Below, one piece after another: positions 40,623 to 49,764 of a stretch of 64,000 nt of DNA. Made by a program: the position numbers and the translations under genes. Numbering within the stretch: the stretch's first letter is position 1; every line of letters begins with the position of its first letter. Under the pieces are notes generated by a model, which saw nothing but the letters and a program-made list of their open reading frames with translations, was not told where the DNA came from and ran no database searches. Source of the stretch: Prosthecobacter fusiformis (GTDB lineage: Bacteria; Verrucomicrobiota; Verrucomicrobiia; Verrucomicrobiales; Verrucomicrobiaceae); assembly GCF_004364345.1 (NCBI RefSeq), contig NZ_SOCA01000002.1, forward strand, positions 509,711-573,710, read 5' to 3'.

Positions 40623-42703
40623 ACTGGTTTGCGAATGCTCCACTGCTTCTCGGGCCACCCGAGATTCTTGGCGGTATTCGTCGGGTATTCCCAGGCGGTG
40701 GAGTCTCCCGTATATATAATGACCCGCGTCTTCTCTGCGGCCATGGCGGCGGCCTGGGGGATATCGAGGAACTTGAGGACATTCAGATAAGCTGGTCCCT
40801 GTTGGTGACTGGCCGGCAGTTCATGGAGGTCCAGCCGTGTAATCCCTTCCTCGAATAGAGAGGCGTAAAGGGCATTCGCCGCCATGTCTCGATGGGCTTG
40901 CAGCCATAGAGGTGTCTTCTCGAAACCGGGTATTCCCTTCAGGCCTTCCACGGCGCGGCGAATGTCCCAGATGCGCATGGAGTCCAACGTCTGGCCGACC
41001 AGGTAGAACCGGCGCTGTCTTTGGGTTTGGGCTTTTTCACTGCCTGTCCATTCGGTCGGTCCGATGCCGCGCGGGCACAGATAGGCCATGCCCCACTTGA
41101 AGGTCTCAAACATCTTCTTCTCGCTCTCAAATGACTTTTCATCCTTTTCTGTGACCGGGAAGCTTTCGATGAGCTTGGAGAACCGGGACTCATAGGTGTT
41201 GCAAAAATCCTGCCAGCCCTGGCCATCAAGGACATTCAAGGCGACCAGGTCCAGGTCTTCTAGCCTGAGGCCTTTACGATGGGCGATGTAGAGGCGGAGC
41301 CGGAAGGCGTGGTCGGTTTCAAAGTCATAGGCGGTCATGCGGATGCCGTCGCGCTCAATGCTATTCTCCTTGGCCATGGTCAGGGCAGGGGCTTCTTTTG
41401 GCCAGTTGACGAAGACCTTGTCCTTGAGCGCTGTCATCCATGCATCGCGTTGTTTGTCCCAGTCTGCCTTGGCTATGGGAGGAGAAGGCGGTGTTGCCTT
41501 CGGGACGAAGGTTTCGTCGATGGCCGTGTTTTTCTGATCTTGGGGAATCTCTTTCAAGACTTTGAGGACCTCAGGCTCCAGGGATTTTTTTGCGCCTTCA
41601 TCCAGCACAGCCATGGCATTGGCGCCTTTGAGGTGGCGTTCGAACCAGTGGAAGGCTCCATTGTTGAGAGGTTGCAGATCCAGGTGGCCTCCCTCGGCTA
41701 CTTGCAGGCCGATGTTCTTTTCCTGCCCTAACAACGTATAGATGCGGCGGACGTTCTGATAGATGCTGAAGACGCCATCAATGGGGAAGATGGTATCCTT
41801 GTCCGTGTTGCAGATGAGCAGTGGCCGCGGAGCTACCAGGGCAACGAGACGGTCATAGTCCCAACGATACGTATTCACATAAAACATGCAGTCGCAGTGG
41901 CCTTCGATGCAGCCGTCCACGACATGGTTGCGCATGTTCGTGACACCTGCGGTCGGGGCGGCCGCCTTGATTCGGTCGTCCAGCGCAGCCACCCACCAGG
42001 AATAGGCACCGCCGCCGCTGCGTCCGGTGACGCCAAAGCGTGTCTTGTCCACCTCCGGCCGGGTTTCCAAGTAATCGAGTCCGCGTATGCTTGCCCAGGC
42101 TTCCAGCCCGGCCGGGGTATAGCCGCGTGAAAACCACCACCAACGGCCTTTGCTAAATGTGCCATGATGCTCACCGCGAATCTCACCCAACTGTGCGGTA
42201 TCAATGATGAGGCAGACATAACCATGGCGGGCAAACCAGATGCCGTGATGATGATAACCTGTCTTGTTACCCAGGCTGACGCCATCCTTCATCACATTCG
42301 AATGACCGCAAACGTATAGAATGGTGGGCAGCGGTTTCTCAACCTTTTCGGGCAGGTATAGATTGGCGGTCACATACAGCCCCGGCACGGCCTGGTAGTG
42401 CATGTTTTCGATGACGTATCCGTCGCCCTTGACCTCGCCGGTCTTGGTCGGCATCAGGGCGGTCCGTTCAGGCATTGGATCCAGGCCCAGCATTTCAGCG
42501 AGTTGACGGCGGTATTCAGGGGCTTTGGCCTGCCAGTCCTCGGCTGTCTGGATGTCTTTGAGCCCGCCTTTTTCCTCAATGTCGGTTGTCTGCTGCTGCA
42601 TGTAGCCATCCAGCATTCGGGCGCCGGGGGAATCCGGCGTCTTTTCAGGAAAACGTGCCGCATGGAGGGACAGTGGCAGCAGGAGCAGGAGAAGGGACTT
42701 CAT
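40616..42703 (-). CDS. Secreted acetylxylan-esterase-like alpha/beta hydrolase
   Basis: 695 residues with a signal peptide (MKSLLLLLLPLSLHA). The alpha/beta-hydrolase core covers about 90-390: PLPTILYVCGHSN, nucleophile Ser in GVTGRSGGGAYSWW, acid region NTDKDTIFPIDG and catalytic His in VAEGGHLDL. This resembles acetylxylan-esterase/peptidase S9-like proteins of polysaccharide degraders. A second region (about 420-690) with LRLYIAHRKGL and MRIWDIRRAVEGLKG has the look of a further hydrolase-like half. The substrate is probably an acetylated plant or algal glycan. An AraC regulator gene lies 74 bases upstream on the same strand. Confidence 0.85.
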   Translation of the reverse strand: MKSLLLLLLPLSLHAARFPEKTPDSPGARMLDGYMQQQTTDIEEKGGLKDIQTAEDWQAKAPEYRRQLAEMLGLDPMPERTALMPTKTGEVKGDGYVIENMHYQAVPGLYVTANLYLPEKVEKPLPTILYVCGHSNVMKDGVSLGNKTGYHHHGIWFARHGYVCLIIDTAQLGEIRGEHHGTFSKGRWWWFSRGYTPAGLEAWASIRGLDYLETRPEVDKTRFGVTGRSGGGAYSWWVAALDDRIKAAAPTAGVTNMRNHVVDGCIEGHCDCMFYVNTYRWDYDRLVALVAPRPLLICNTDKDTIFPIDGVFSIYQNVRRIYTLLGQEKNIGLQVAEGGHLDLQPLNNGAFHWFERHLKGANAMAVLDEGAKKSLEPEVLKVLKEIPQDQKNTAIDETFVPKATPPSPPIAKADWDKQRDAWMTALKDKVFVNWPKEAPALTMAKENSIERDGIRMTAYDFETDHAFRLRLYIAHRKGLRLEDLDLVALNVLDGQGWQDFCNTYESRFSKLIESFPVTEKDEKSFESEKKMFETFKWGMAYLCPRGIGPTEWTGSEKAQTQRQRRFYLVGQTLDSMRIWDIRRAVEGLKGIPGFEKTPLWLQAHRDMAANALYASLFEEGITRLDLHELPASHQQGPAYLNVLKFLDIPQAAAMAAEKTRVIIYTGDSTAWEYPTNTAKNLGWPEKQWSIRKPVQ

Positions 42704-42777
42704 GGTGTTATAAAATACTCTGCCCGGAATGGTGATCTTGTGGCCTCAGTTGATACTGCGCTGATCCTCGGCCGTGT

Positions 42778-43596
42778 TTAAAGCATCTCATTGCGATAGG
42801 CCGCAGGGGAGGTGTTTCTATACTGCCGCATCATGCGGCTGAGATAGTGACGGTTGATGAGACCGCACTGCTCGGCGATCTCGTCGATGCTGGTATCCCC
42901 ATGCCGGAGCAGACGGCAGGCTTCGTCCAGCCGATAGTCCAGCAGCACACGCATGGGGGCCTGCTGGAGTTCCTGCTGAAACAGGTGGTTCAAATTTCGC
43001 ACGCTCAGCCCGGCGTATTTGGCGATCTGCTCCGCCGTCAGCTTGAGACTCAAGTGGGTGTTCATGAACTCCATCGCCGTAAGGACACGGGCATCCAGGC
43101 GCTGCTGCTCCCAGACCTTGGCTGGCAGACACTGCACAGCCTCCAGCACCCAAAGAATGGATAGCCAGGGGAAGCGGATCTTTTCACTGGCCGGGAGTGT
43201 CAGCTTCTGCATCAGCAGGCGCATCTCCGGCGTGATGGGATAGTTATAGATGCCGGGTGCCGCGCGATCCGCCAGGGGGCCGAGGTTGAAATGGGCATAC
43301 CATTTGGCAAAGGGCTGGCTGGTCCGGGTGCTGAAGGTGGTATGCGGGGGAATCAGGTAAACGCTGCCAGGTATAAGCGCTGTTTCATGACCGTCGATTT
43401 CGACTATACCTCCCGCGACCAAGGGCCAGTATAATCGCCAGTAGGGGTCATGGAAACGGCGCAGTTCCCATTGCTCCAGCTCAATCTTGCGGGTCGTCAG
43501 TATGTCCACGGTCACGCCGGGGAGGGCGACGGCCCGGTTGCCAACCACACGATGGGCGGCACCAGGGGGAACAAGACTGAGAACGGGTTTTTCCAT
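42778..43596 (-). CDS. AraC-family transcriptional regulator
   Basis: 272 residues from the ATG at 43596. The N-terminal half is a cupin-like sensing domain ([26 protein letters not shown]). The C-terminal half holds the two AraC helix-turn-helix motifs: [21 protein letters not shown] and [22 protein letters not shown], ending [10 protein letters not shown]. It probably responds to a sugar and controls the esterase gene downstream (74 bases) or the divergent aldolase-dhaL pair, whose start lies 102 bases away. The ligand is unknown. Confidence 0.9.
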   Translation of the reverse strand: MEKPVLSLVPPGAAHRVVGNRAVALPGVTVDILTTRKIELEQWELRRFHDPYWRLYWPLVAGGIVEIDGHETALIPGSVYLIPPHTTFSTRTSQPFAKWYAHFNLGPLADRAAPGIYNYPITPEMRLLMQKLTLPASEKIRFPWLSILWVLEAVQCLPAKVWEQQRLDARVLTAMEFMNTHLSLKLTAEQIAKYAGLSVRNLNHLFQQELQQAPMRVLLDYRLDEACRLLRHGDTSIDEIAEQCGLINRHYLSRMMRQYRNTSPAAYRNEML

Positions 43597-43697
43597 TGCA
43601 GATTGCGGAATTCGACACAAGTCTAGCCAACGGTGGTATGGATGACAAGACCCGTCTGGTTAGCATATCCGCCCTTAATTCCAACCCGACCCAAACT

Positions 43698-44660
43698 ATG
43701 GCCGATATCAGCACCAGCGCAGCAGACAAGAAAGAGAAGGAATACTTCACCAGCATCCCACAGGAAGCCCCTGGCTTTTTCCTGAAGGGCTCCCACCAGT
43801 ATGACTGGGGTCTCAAGAACCGCCTGAGCAAGGTCTTCAATCCGAAGGACGGCCGTACGGTGATGCTTGCCTTTGACCATGGTTATTTCCAGGGCCCTAC
43901 GACTGGCCTGGAGCGTGTGGACCAGACCATCCTCCCGCTTGAGCCTTATGCTGACTGCCTCATGCTCACCCGTGGCATCCAGCGCAGCGTCATCCCGGCT
44001 TCTACTCAGAAAGCCATCGCACTGCGTGCCTCCGGCGGTACTTCCATGGTCAGCCCGTTTGAAGAGTGGGAAGGCGAACTGGACGGTAAGAAGGTGAAGT
44101 TTGGCCGCCCGGGCTTTGAGCCTCTTTCGAACGAAAGCACCGCGCTGAACATTGAAGAAGCCATCCGCCTCAACGCCAGCGTGCTGGCCGTACAGGTCTT
44201 CATCGGCAGCGCTTACGAGCGCCAGTCCCTGAAGAACCTGACCGACCTGGTGGATGCTGCCAGCCGTTACGGCATCGCCGTGATGGGTGTGACCGCCGTG
44301 GGCCGTGCGATGGCTCGCACTGCACAGTATTTCCGCTTGGCCACCCGCATCATGGCGGAACTGGGAGCCAACGTGGTCAAGTGCTACTACACGGAAGAAG
44401 ACTTCGAAACAGTAACGAGCTGCTGCCCCGTGCCGATCGTGATTGCCGGCGGCAAGAAGCTGCCTGAATTGGAAGCGCTGAGCATGTGCTACAACGCGAT
44501 CCAGCAGGGCGCGAACGGAGTGGACATGGGCCGCAACATCTTCCAGAGCGATGCGCCGATCAGCATGATGCAGGCCGTCCGTGGCGTGGTGCATGAAGGA
44601 CTGACCCCTGAACAGGGTTTCCAGATGTACAACGACCTCAAGACCAAGGGCACGAAGTAA
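43698..44660 (+). CDS. LsrF/DeoC-type class I aldolase
   Basis: 321 residues from the ATG at 43698, the start best matching the family; upstream in-frame starts overlap the AraC start. Blocks are [49 protein letters not shown], the Schiff-base Lys in [22 protein letters not shown] and [14 protein letters not shown]. LsrF degrades phospho-AI-2, but the same family includes aldolases acting on other phosphosugars. No other lsr genes are present, and a DhaL homologue follows 12 bases downstream, suggesting a dihydroxyacetone- or tetrose-phosphate reaction. The precise substrate is open. Confidence 0.82.
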   Translation: MADISTSAADKKEKEYFTSIPQEAPGFFLKGSHQYDWGLKNRLSKVFNPKDGRTVMLAFDHGYFQGPTTGLERVDQTILPLEPYADCLMLTRGIQRSVIPASTQKAIALRASGGTSMVSPFEEWEGELDGKKVKFGRPGFEPLSNESTALNIEEAIRLNASVLAVQVFIGSAYERQSLKNLTDLVDAASRYGIAVMGVTAVGRAMARTAQYFRLATRIMAELGANVVKCYYTEEDFETVTSCCPVPIVIAGGKKLPELEALSMCYNAIQQGANGVDMGRNIFQSDAPISMMQAVRGVVHEGLTPEQGFQMYNDLKTKGTK

Positions 44661-44672
44661 GGAGTGACCATT

Positions 44673-45302
44673 ATGGAACTGACACCCAATCAAGTGCGGC
44701 TCATGATGCTGCAGGTGGCGGATGCCATCATTGAGGCTGAACCGATGTTGTCTCAGGCTGACCGTGACCTCGGTGACGGGGACCATGGCCTGGGCATGAA
44801 GCGCGGTATGGAGGAGGTGAAGGCGAAGCTGGAACCTCTGGATGCCGCCAGTGTGGAGCAGGTCTTTGTGACGACGGGATCGGCGATGATGAGCAGCATG
44901 GGAGGGGCCTCCGGTGCCCTCTTTGGTACGGTTTATCGCGCGGGTGGTAAGGCTGTGACAGGCCGCGAATCCCTGGATGCCGAGGGGCTGTCCCTTTTCC
45001 TGCAAGCCGCGCTGGAAGGCGTGATGAAGCGGGGCGGTGCCAAGCCGGGTGACAAGACCATGATTGACGCCCTGGCTCCTGCCGCCGACAAGGCCAAGGA
45101 AGTCGCCAGCCAGCCTCTGCCCGAAGCCCTCACGGCCATCGTGGCCGCGGCGGAAGCGGGTGTGGAAGCCAGCAAAGCAATGATCGCCCAGTTTGGCCGT
45201 GCCAAGACCCTGGGTGAAGCCTGCCTCGGTTTCCCAGATGCCGGTGCTCTTTCCGTGACCATCATGCTGAAGACCATGCTGGCCTTTGTGAAAGCTGACT
45301 AA
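44673..45302 (+). CDS. dhaL: Dihydroxyacetone kinase ADP-binding subunit DhaL-like
   Basis: 209 residues from the ATG at 44673, which has AAGGAG 9 bases upstream; the GTG at 44664 lacks spacing. DhaL carries the ADP cofactor phosphorylated or used in dihydroxyacetone phosphorylation with DhaK. Motifs: ADRDLGDGDHGLGMKRG (Mg-ADP binding), GSAMMSSMGGASGALFG and KPGDKTMIDALAPA. DhaK, which binds the substrate, is not next to it. Its partner may be the LsrF-like aldolase upstream or a distant DhaK. A strong terminator follows. Confidence 0.9.
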   Translation: MELTPNQVRLMMLQVADAIIEAEPMLSQADRDLGDGDHGLGMKRGMEEVKAKLEPLDAASVEQVFVTTGSAMMSSMGGASGALFGTVYRAGGKAVTGRESLDAEGLSLFLQAALEGVMKRGGAKPGDKTMIDALAPAADKAKEVASQPLPEALTAIVAAAEAGVEASKAMIAQFGRAKTLGEACLGFPDAGALSVTIMLKTMLAFVKAD

Positions 45303-45328
45303 CCTTAAGTGCATCCTTAAAATTGAAG

Positions 45329-45361
45329 CGTGGAGCCGGGAGACCGGCTCCACGTTTTTTT
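45329..45361 (+). terminator. Rho-independent terminator after dhaL
   Basis: CGTGGAGCCGG (45329-45339) pairs perfectly with CCGGCTCCACG (45344-45354), 11-bp arms around a 4-base GAGA loop, followed by seven T. It ends the aldolase-dhaL operon. Confidence 0.95.
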
Positions 45362-45386
45362 GGGCGGCGATGGATAATCCCTTTCT

Positions 45387-46232
45387 TCAGCTTTTAGTGG
45401 CTGAAAAGATCACGTAGCGCATGGCGCCGGTGTGGTAGGCGAGCCAGAGGCGGAGCATGGTGAGGGCGAAGATGCGGTTGTCGTTTTTGGGGTCGAGGAG
45501 GAAGCGGATATAGCTGGGGCGACGGAGGGTGCGGAGGATGAAACGCCAGGCGCAGATGGGCCAGGTGCGGGAGACTTGGGGGCTAACGTCTTGGACGTCT
45601 TCGACTTGGAACCCGGCACTGGTCATCCAACTGGTGTACTCGGTCTGTGTGCCGAGGCCGGGCATGCGGCCTTCCCGGCAGATGGGCTCGATCAGATGAC
45701 GGTGTTGCCAGGGCTTGAGCGTTTCATTGGCCAGCCAGGCACAGATGACCATGCGGCCACCGGGTTTCAGTACCCGGGCAGCCTCGCTGAAGACACGGGC
45801 CTTGTCGGCCATGTGCTCGGTACTTTCGATGGCGATGAGGGCATCGAAGGCGGCGGTGGGGCGTTCGTTGTGGAGCCAGTCTTCGACGAGAAATGTTGCG
45901 GGGAGATCTGGCGGGGTGGCGCTGACGGCGTAACGCTGCTGCGCGGGAGAGACGGTGAGTCCTGTGACTTTCACTAGCTGCTCGGTGGCGATGATTCGAG
46001 AGGTGTGACCGTAGCCGCAGCCAACATCGCAGAGTTCCATGCCGGGAGAGAGACGGGCTTTGGCGACGACGGCGTCCATTAGATTACGAGTGGCTTCTTC
46101 ACTGGTTTCGCGCCCGGTGATCCAGAGACCGTGGTGGACGTGATCGCCCCAGATCTCGCGGTAGAAGCGGTCGAGCTGGTCGTAATGACGGGCGACATCG
46201 TCACGGGTGGCTGGTTGGGTGGAGGAGATCAT
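45387..46232 (-). CDS. SAM-dependent methyltransferase, tocopherol/MPBQ or CFA-like
   Basis: 281 residues of the class I methyltransferase fold. The SAM motif is MELCDVGCGYGHTSRIIA, followed by VTGLTVSPAQQRYAV, AFDALIAIESTEHMADKARVFSEAARVLKPGGRMVI. The N-terminal YDQLDRFYREIWGDHVHHGLW segment is typical of gamma-tocopherol/ubiquinone-type and cyclopropane-fatty-acid-like methyltransferases acting on lipids. The substrate is unknown. The gene is alone, with a 507-base intergenic stretch upstream. Confidence 0.85.
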   Translation of the reverse strand: MISSTQPATRDDVARHYDQLDRFYREIWGDHVHHGLWITGRETSEEATRNLMDAVVAKARLSPGMELCDVGCGYGHTSRIIATEQLVKVTGLTVSPAQQRYAVSATPPDLPATFLVEDWLHNERPTAAFDALIAIESTEHMADKARVFSEAARVLKPGGRMVICAWLANETLKPWQHRHLIEPICREGRMPGLGTQTEYTSWMTSAGFQVEDVQDVSPQVSRTWPICAWRFILRTLRRPSYIRFLLDPKNDNRIFALTMLRLWLAYHTGAMRYVIFSATKS

Positions 46233-46738
46233 GAGGGCGATGAAGTGGCGGTTGTGGGTCTATTTTAAAAACGTTAAGGGGTAGGTGTTTGAGGGTGGAA
46301 ATGTGGTTTGGTAGCGCCACGGGAGATATGGTTTTTATGGGCGGGCGGAAGGGGGAATGAGCTGGATGGGGAATGGGGATGTCGTTTTATTTTTTCCCCA
46401 TGTGGGGATTTTCTGATGCAAGGCGTTGGTTATCAAATGGCTGGCGATGGGGATTTCATGGGGAAACATATCCCCATCGGGGACGGGGGGGGATCCGTGG
46501 CGGCGAGTGATGCCGGATATTTCATAATATTCATAATGAGAAAGTATGAATGGCAGTGTTTAATGATGTCTGAAAAAGGAGGATGAGAAGGGATTGTGAT
46601 ATGATGTATAATAATGTTTAGTATCATCCTATTTATAAGCGCTGGCAAGCAGGCAGGTTGCATGGCGATACAGACACCAGCAGGAAGAGATGGTTGTCAG
46701 ACCTGTGATGGGAGGTCTCGGTGAGCTGAAGCTCAGAA
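46233..46738. other. Intergenic region with GGGGA-rich hairpins
   Basis: About 506 bases with no convincing gene. Two hairpins share a TCCCCAT/ATGGGGA core: TCCCCA-TG-TGGGGA (46395-46408) and ATGGGGA-AACATA-TCCCCAT (46458-46477), within a G-rich segment (46320-46500) that also has several GATGGGGAT copies. The last 200 bases are AT-rich. A 92-codon frame (46308-46586) reads through the hairpins and is rejected. Confidence 0.5.
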
Positions 46739-47590
46739 TTACTTTGCCTTAAGGGTAATCTTTTCGCCGCATTGGAGGATGCGGTGGGGCTGGTGGAGGC
46801 GGGTGCAGGCTTGGATGAATTCTTCGGGGGTTTCAGTGTTGAATTCGAACATGTCGTAATGACAGGGGACGACGAGCCTAGCCCCGCAGGCGCGGGCGAG
46901 GGTGGCGGCTTCGGTGCCGTTGAGGTTGCCAGCGACGCGGCGTTCGGACTTGTTGCCGTTGATGGGCAGCAGCATGAGGTCATACTGAAATTCACGCAGG
47001 CTCTGGATGAGGCGCGGATGCAGCAGGGTATCGCCGCTGTGGTAGAGAGTAAATGGACCGCAGCGGAAGATGAAACCGATGTAATAATGGCGGCCCTGGT
47101 CATCGGTCTTCAGGTCATTGTGGGCGGAGGCGACGCCGGTGATGGACCAGCCTTGGGCTTCGTTTTGGTACTGGTCGGCTTCATTCAGCTCTAAATAAGT
47201 GAGCGGGGCATCGCCAAGTCTGGCCTGGGCTTCGGGGATGATGGGGCCGGGAAGGAAGAGGGACAGGCCGGGATTCGACTGGGCCAGGGGGATGAGAGTT
47301 TCTGCATCCAGGTGGTCGGTATGGAGATGGCTGGCGGTGACGAAGGTGAGATCTGTGAGCCGGGCAGGGGAAAGGCAGAGTTCCGTCATGCGGACATGGG
47401 GTTTGTCCGTGGCGGCGTATTTATGGGTGAGGGAATCGGAAAGGTAGGGATCGAATAAAAAGGAGTGGCCATTCCATTTCACGAGGAAGCCGCTCTGGCC
47501 GAGCCACCAGAGGTCGAGGCGGTCTTCGCTGGCGGGAACGCTGGTGATATCTGCCAGGAGGGCATCGTCTTGCTGGAGGGGGCGGATCAT
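46739..47590 (-). CDS. MBL-fold metallo-hydrolase (UlaG-like)
   Basis: 283 residues. The metallo-beta-lactamase motif is HLHTDHLDAETLIPLAQ, preceded by LDLWWLGQSGFLVKWNGHSFLFDPYLSD and followed by YIGFIFRCGPFTLYHSGDTLLHP and VPCHYDMFEF, which provide the remaining ligands. This arrangement matches UlaG/L-ascorbate-6-phosphate lactonase-like and related hydrolases. Substrate unknown. No other ascorbate genes are present. It lies alone between long intergenic regions. Confidence 0.85.
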   Translation of the reverse strand: MIRPLQQDDALLADITSVPASEDRLDLWWLGQSGFLVKWNGHSFLFDPYLSDSLTHKYAATDKPHVRMTELCLSPARLTDLTFVTASHLHTDHLDAETLIPLAQSNPGLSLFLPGPIIPEAQARLGDAPLTYLELNEADQYQNEAQGWSITGVASAHNDLKTDDQGRHYYIGFIFRCGPFTLYHSGDTLLHPRLIQSLREFQYDLMLLPINGNKSERRVAGNLNGTEAATLARACGARLVVPCHYDMFEFNTETPEEFIQACTRLHQPHRILQCGEKITLKAK

Positions 47591-47605
47591 GGGGACAGGG
47601 GGGGC

Positions 47606-47663
47606 AGTGCTCAGTGCTCAGTGCTCAGTTTGAGATTTGAGATTTGAGATTTGAGATTTGAGG
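47606..47663. repeat. Tandem heptamer repeats AGTGCTC and TTTGAGA
   Basis: Three copies of AGTGCTC (47606-47626) are followed at once by five copies of TTTGAGA (47629-47663, last one TTTGAGG), with another GATTTGAGAT about 9 bases later. Both repeats have a 7-base period. They lie between the metallo-hydrolase start and typA. Confidence 0.85.
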
Positions 47664-47840
47664 TCGCGATTTGAGATGGTGAGAGGGTAAAAAGATTTGG
47701 GGTAGAAAGATTTTTTTAAGGCTCTGGAGGGTGTTGGGGTGGGGAATCGGGGATCTCTGGGGAGATTGAAACAAAACGCTCATTTGCCAAAGGCGTGAAA
47801 CCTGCTAGTCTCCGCGCCCCTTCCCCCATACGCCCTTCTA

Positions 47841-49685
47841 ATGACCCCTCCTTCAAAGATCCGGAACATCGCCATCATCGCTCACGTTGACCACGGCAAA
47901 ACTACGCTTGTGGATTCTCTGCTTCGCGCCAGCGGCAACTTCCGTGAAAATCAGGCCATCGCCGAGCGTGCGATGGACAGCATGGACCTTGAAAAGGAGA
48001 AGGGGATCACCATCAAGGCGAAGAACACTTCCGTTCACTGGGGTGAAAACATCATCAACATTGTGGACACACCGGGACATGCCGACTTCGGCGGCGAAGT
48101 GGAACGTGTGATGAAGATGGTGGACGGGGTGATGCTCGTGGTGGACGCCTATGAAGGCCCCCAGGCGCAGACGCGTTTCGTTTTGAAGAAGGCGATGCAG
48201 CAGGGCATTAAGCCGATCGTGTTCATCAACAAGATGGACCGTCCGCACATCAAGCCTGATGAAGTGCATGATAAAGTGCTGGAACTGCTGATGGAACTGG
48301 AAGCTACGGAAGAGCAGTTCAATGCGCCTTTCGTTTACGGCAGTGCCCGCGCCCTGTGGGTGAGCGACACGGCTGAAGGCGAGCAGAAGGACATGACTTT
48401 CCTCCTGGAAAAAATCGTGGAGCATATCCCGGCACCGAAGGCTGAACTGGAAGGCAGCTTTGAAATGCTGGTCTCCAACATTGACTGGGACAACTTCGTG
48501 GGTCGTGTGGCCATCGGCAAAGTGACCCGTGGCACGGTGAAGATGGGTGACAAAGTTTTCCTCCAGGGCAAAAACCCGGGCGACAAGCCGACGCCAATCA
48601 AAGTGACCAAAGTTTTCCAATACACGACTCTGACCACCAGCGACTCCGTGGAAGGCGGCGCTGGCGACATCGTCGGTATTTCCGGATTTGAAGATGTGGA
48701 CATCGGCCAGACAGTGACGGGTGCAGCGGATGCTCCTGTGCTGCCATTCGTGGCGATCGACCCTCCGACCATCGTGATGCAATTCGCGGTGAACGACGGC
48801 CCTCTGGCCGGCCGTGAAGGTGACCACGTGACCTCCCGTAAAATCAAGGACCGCCTGGAGCGCGAGCAGAAGATGAACGTGACCCTGTCTGTGAATGACA
48901 CGGATACGGCTGGTATCTTTGACGTGAGCGCTCGTGGTGCGATGCAGATTGCCGTCCTGGTGGAGCAAATGCGCCGTGAAGGTTTCGAAGTGCTGGTTTC
49001 CCGCCCAATGGTGATCACGAAGCGCATTGACGACGTGATCTGCGAGCCGTTTGAAACTCTTTACATCGACGTGCCGGATGACTACCTCGGCGGTGTGATG
49101 AAGACGATCTCCGAGCGCAAAGGCCGCATCGAAGACATGAACGCCCAGAACGGTCGCACGACCCTTCAGGCTTACATCCCGACCCGTGGTCTGATCGGCT
49201 TCGAGTTCGAACTGATGAACTTGACGAGTGGTCATGGTATTCACAGCCACCTTTTCCGCGAATACGCACCGCACGCCGGTCACATGCAGACTCGCAGCAC
49301 GGGCACGCTGGTGAGCACCGAAGCTGGTGAAGCCACTTCTTATGCTCTGGATACCATCCAGGAGCGCGGCAAGCTGTTCGTCACGGCTGGTGATCTGGTC
49401 TATGACGGCATGATCATTGGTGAAAACCCACGCACGGATGACCTCCCAGTCAACCCATGCCGCAGCAAGCAGCTCACGAACTTCCGCGCAGCCGGTGGTG
49501 ATAAGGGTATCCAGCTCACTCCTCCGGTGAAGTTTGGCCTGGAGCGCGCTATCGAATACATCGCTCCGGATGAACTGGTGGAAGCAACGCCGAAGAACAT
49601 CCGCCTGCGCAAGCGCACGCTGGACTCTGCTCAGCGTCAGCGCGAGCGTAAGCGCACCGAAGCTGAGATCTCCTCCGCAGGCTGA
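47841..49685 (+). CDS. typA: Translational GTPase TypA/BipA
   Basis: 614 residues, usual length. A ribosome-binding GTPase related to EF-G, involved in assembly and stress translation. GTPase motifs: [15 protein letters not shown] (G1), [12 protein letters not shown] (G3), FINKMDRP (G4), SARALWVSD (G5 region), then EF-G-like domains with [17 protein letters not shown] and the BipA C-terminal domain ([31 protein letters not shown]). The 250-base upstream region holds heptamer tandem repeats. Confidence 0.96.
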   Translation: MTPPSKIRNIAIIAHVDHGKTTLVDSLLRASGNFRENQAIAERAMDSMDLEKEKGITIKAKNTSVHWGENIINIVDTPGHADFGGEVERVMKMVDGVMLVVDAYEGPQAQTRFVLKKAMQQGIKPIVFINKMDRPHIKPDEVHDKVLELLMELEATEEQFNAPFVYGSARALWVSDTAEGEQKDMTFLLEKIVEHIPAPKAELEGSFEMLVSNIDWDNFVGRVAIGKVTRGTVKMGDKVFLQGKNPGDKPTPIKVTKVFQYTTLTTSDSVEGGAGDIVGISGFEDVDIGQTVTGAADAPVLPFVAIDPPTIVMQFAVNDGPLAGREGDHVTSRKIKDRLEREQKMNVTLSVNDTDTAGIFDVSARGAMQIAVLVEQMRREGFEVLVSRPMVITKRIDDVICEPFETLYIDVPDDYLGGVMKTISERKGRIEDMNAQNGRTTLQAYIPTRGLIGFEFELMNLTSGHGIHSHLFREYAPHAGHMQTRSTGTLVSTEAGEATSYALDTIQERGKLFVTAGDLVYDGMIIGENPRTDDLPVNPCRSKQLTNFRAAGGDKGIQLTPPVKFGLERAIEYIAPDELVEATPKNIRLRKRTLDSAQRQRERKRTEAEISSAG

Positions 49686-49729
49686 TCTGTGGCGTAAGTG
49701 GATGGATGTTTGTCTTGGAGTGCGCCGAA

Positions 49730-49752
49730 GAAACGGGTAGAAAATCCGTTTC
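49730..49752. terminator. Hairpin between typA and the permease gene
   Basis: GAAACGG (49730-49736) pairs with CCGTTTC (49746-49752), 7-bp arms around a 9-base loop. There is no T-run, so terminator activity is doubtful; it lies 45 bases after typA and 12 bases before the next start. Confidence 0.3.
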
Positions 49753-49764
49753 CTGACGCTCTCC

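Noticed and set aside
43623..45353. 576-codon minus-strand frame across the aldolase and dhaL genes
   Set aside because: Antisense to two well-supported genes, His/Gln/Arg-rich, no recognisable motif.
46308..46586. 92-codon frame in the intergenic region after the methyltransferase
   Set aside because: Runs through two hairpins and a G-rich segment, Gly/Met-rich, with no family resemblance or good ribosome binding site.
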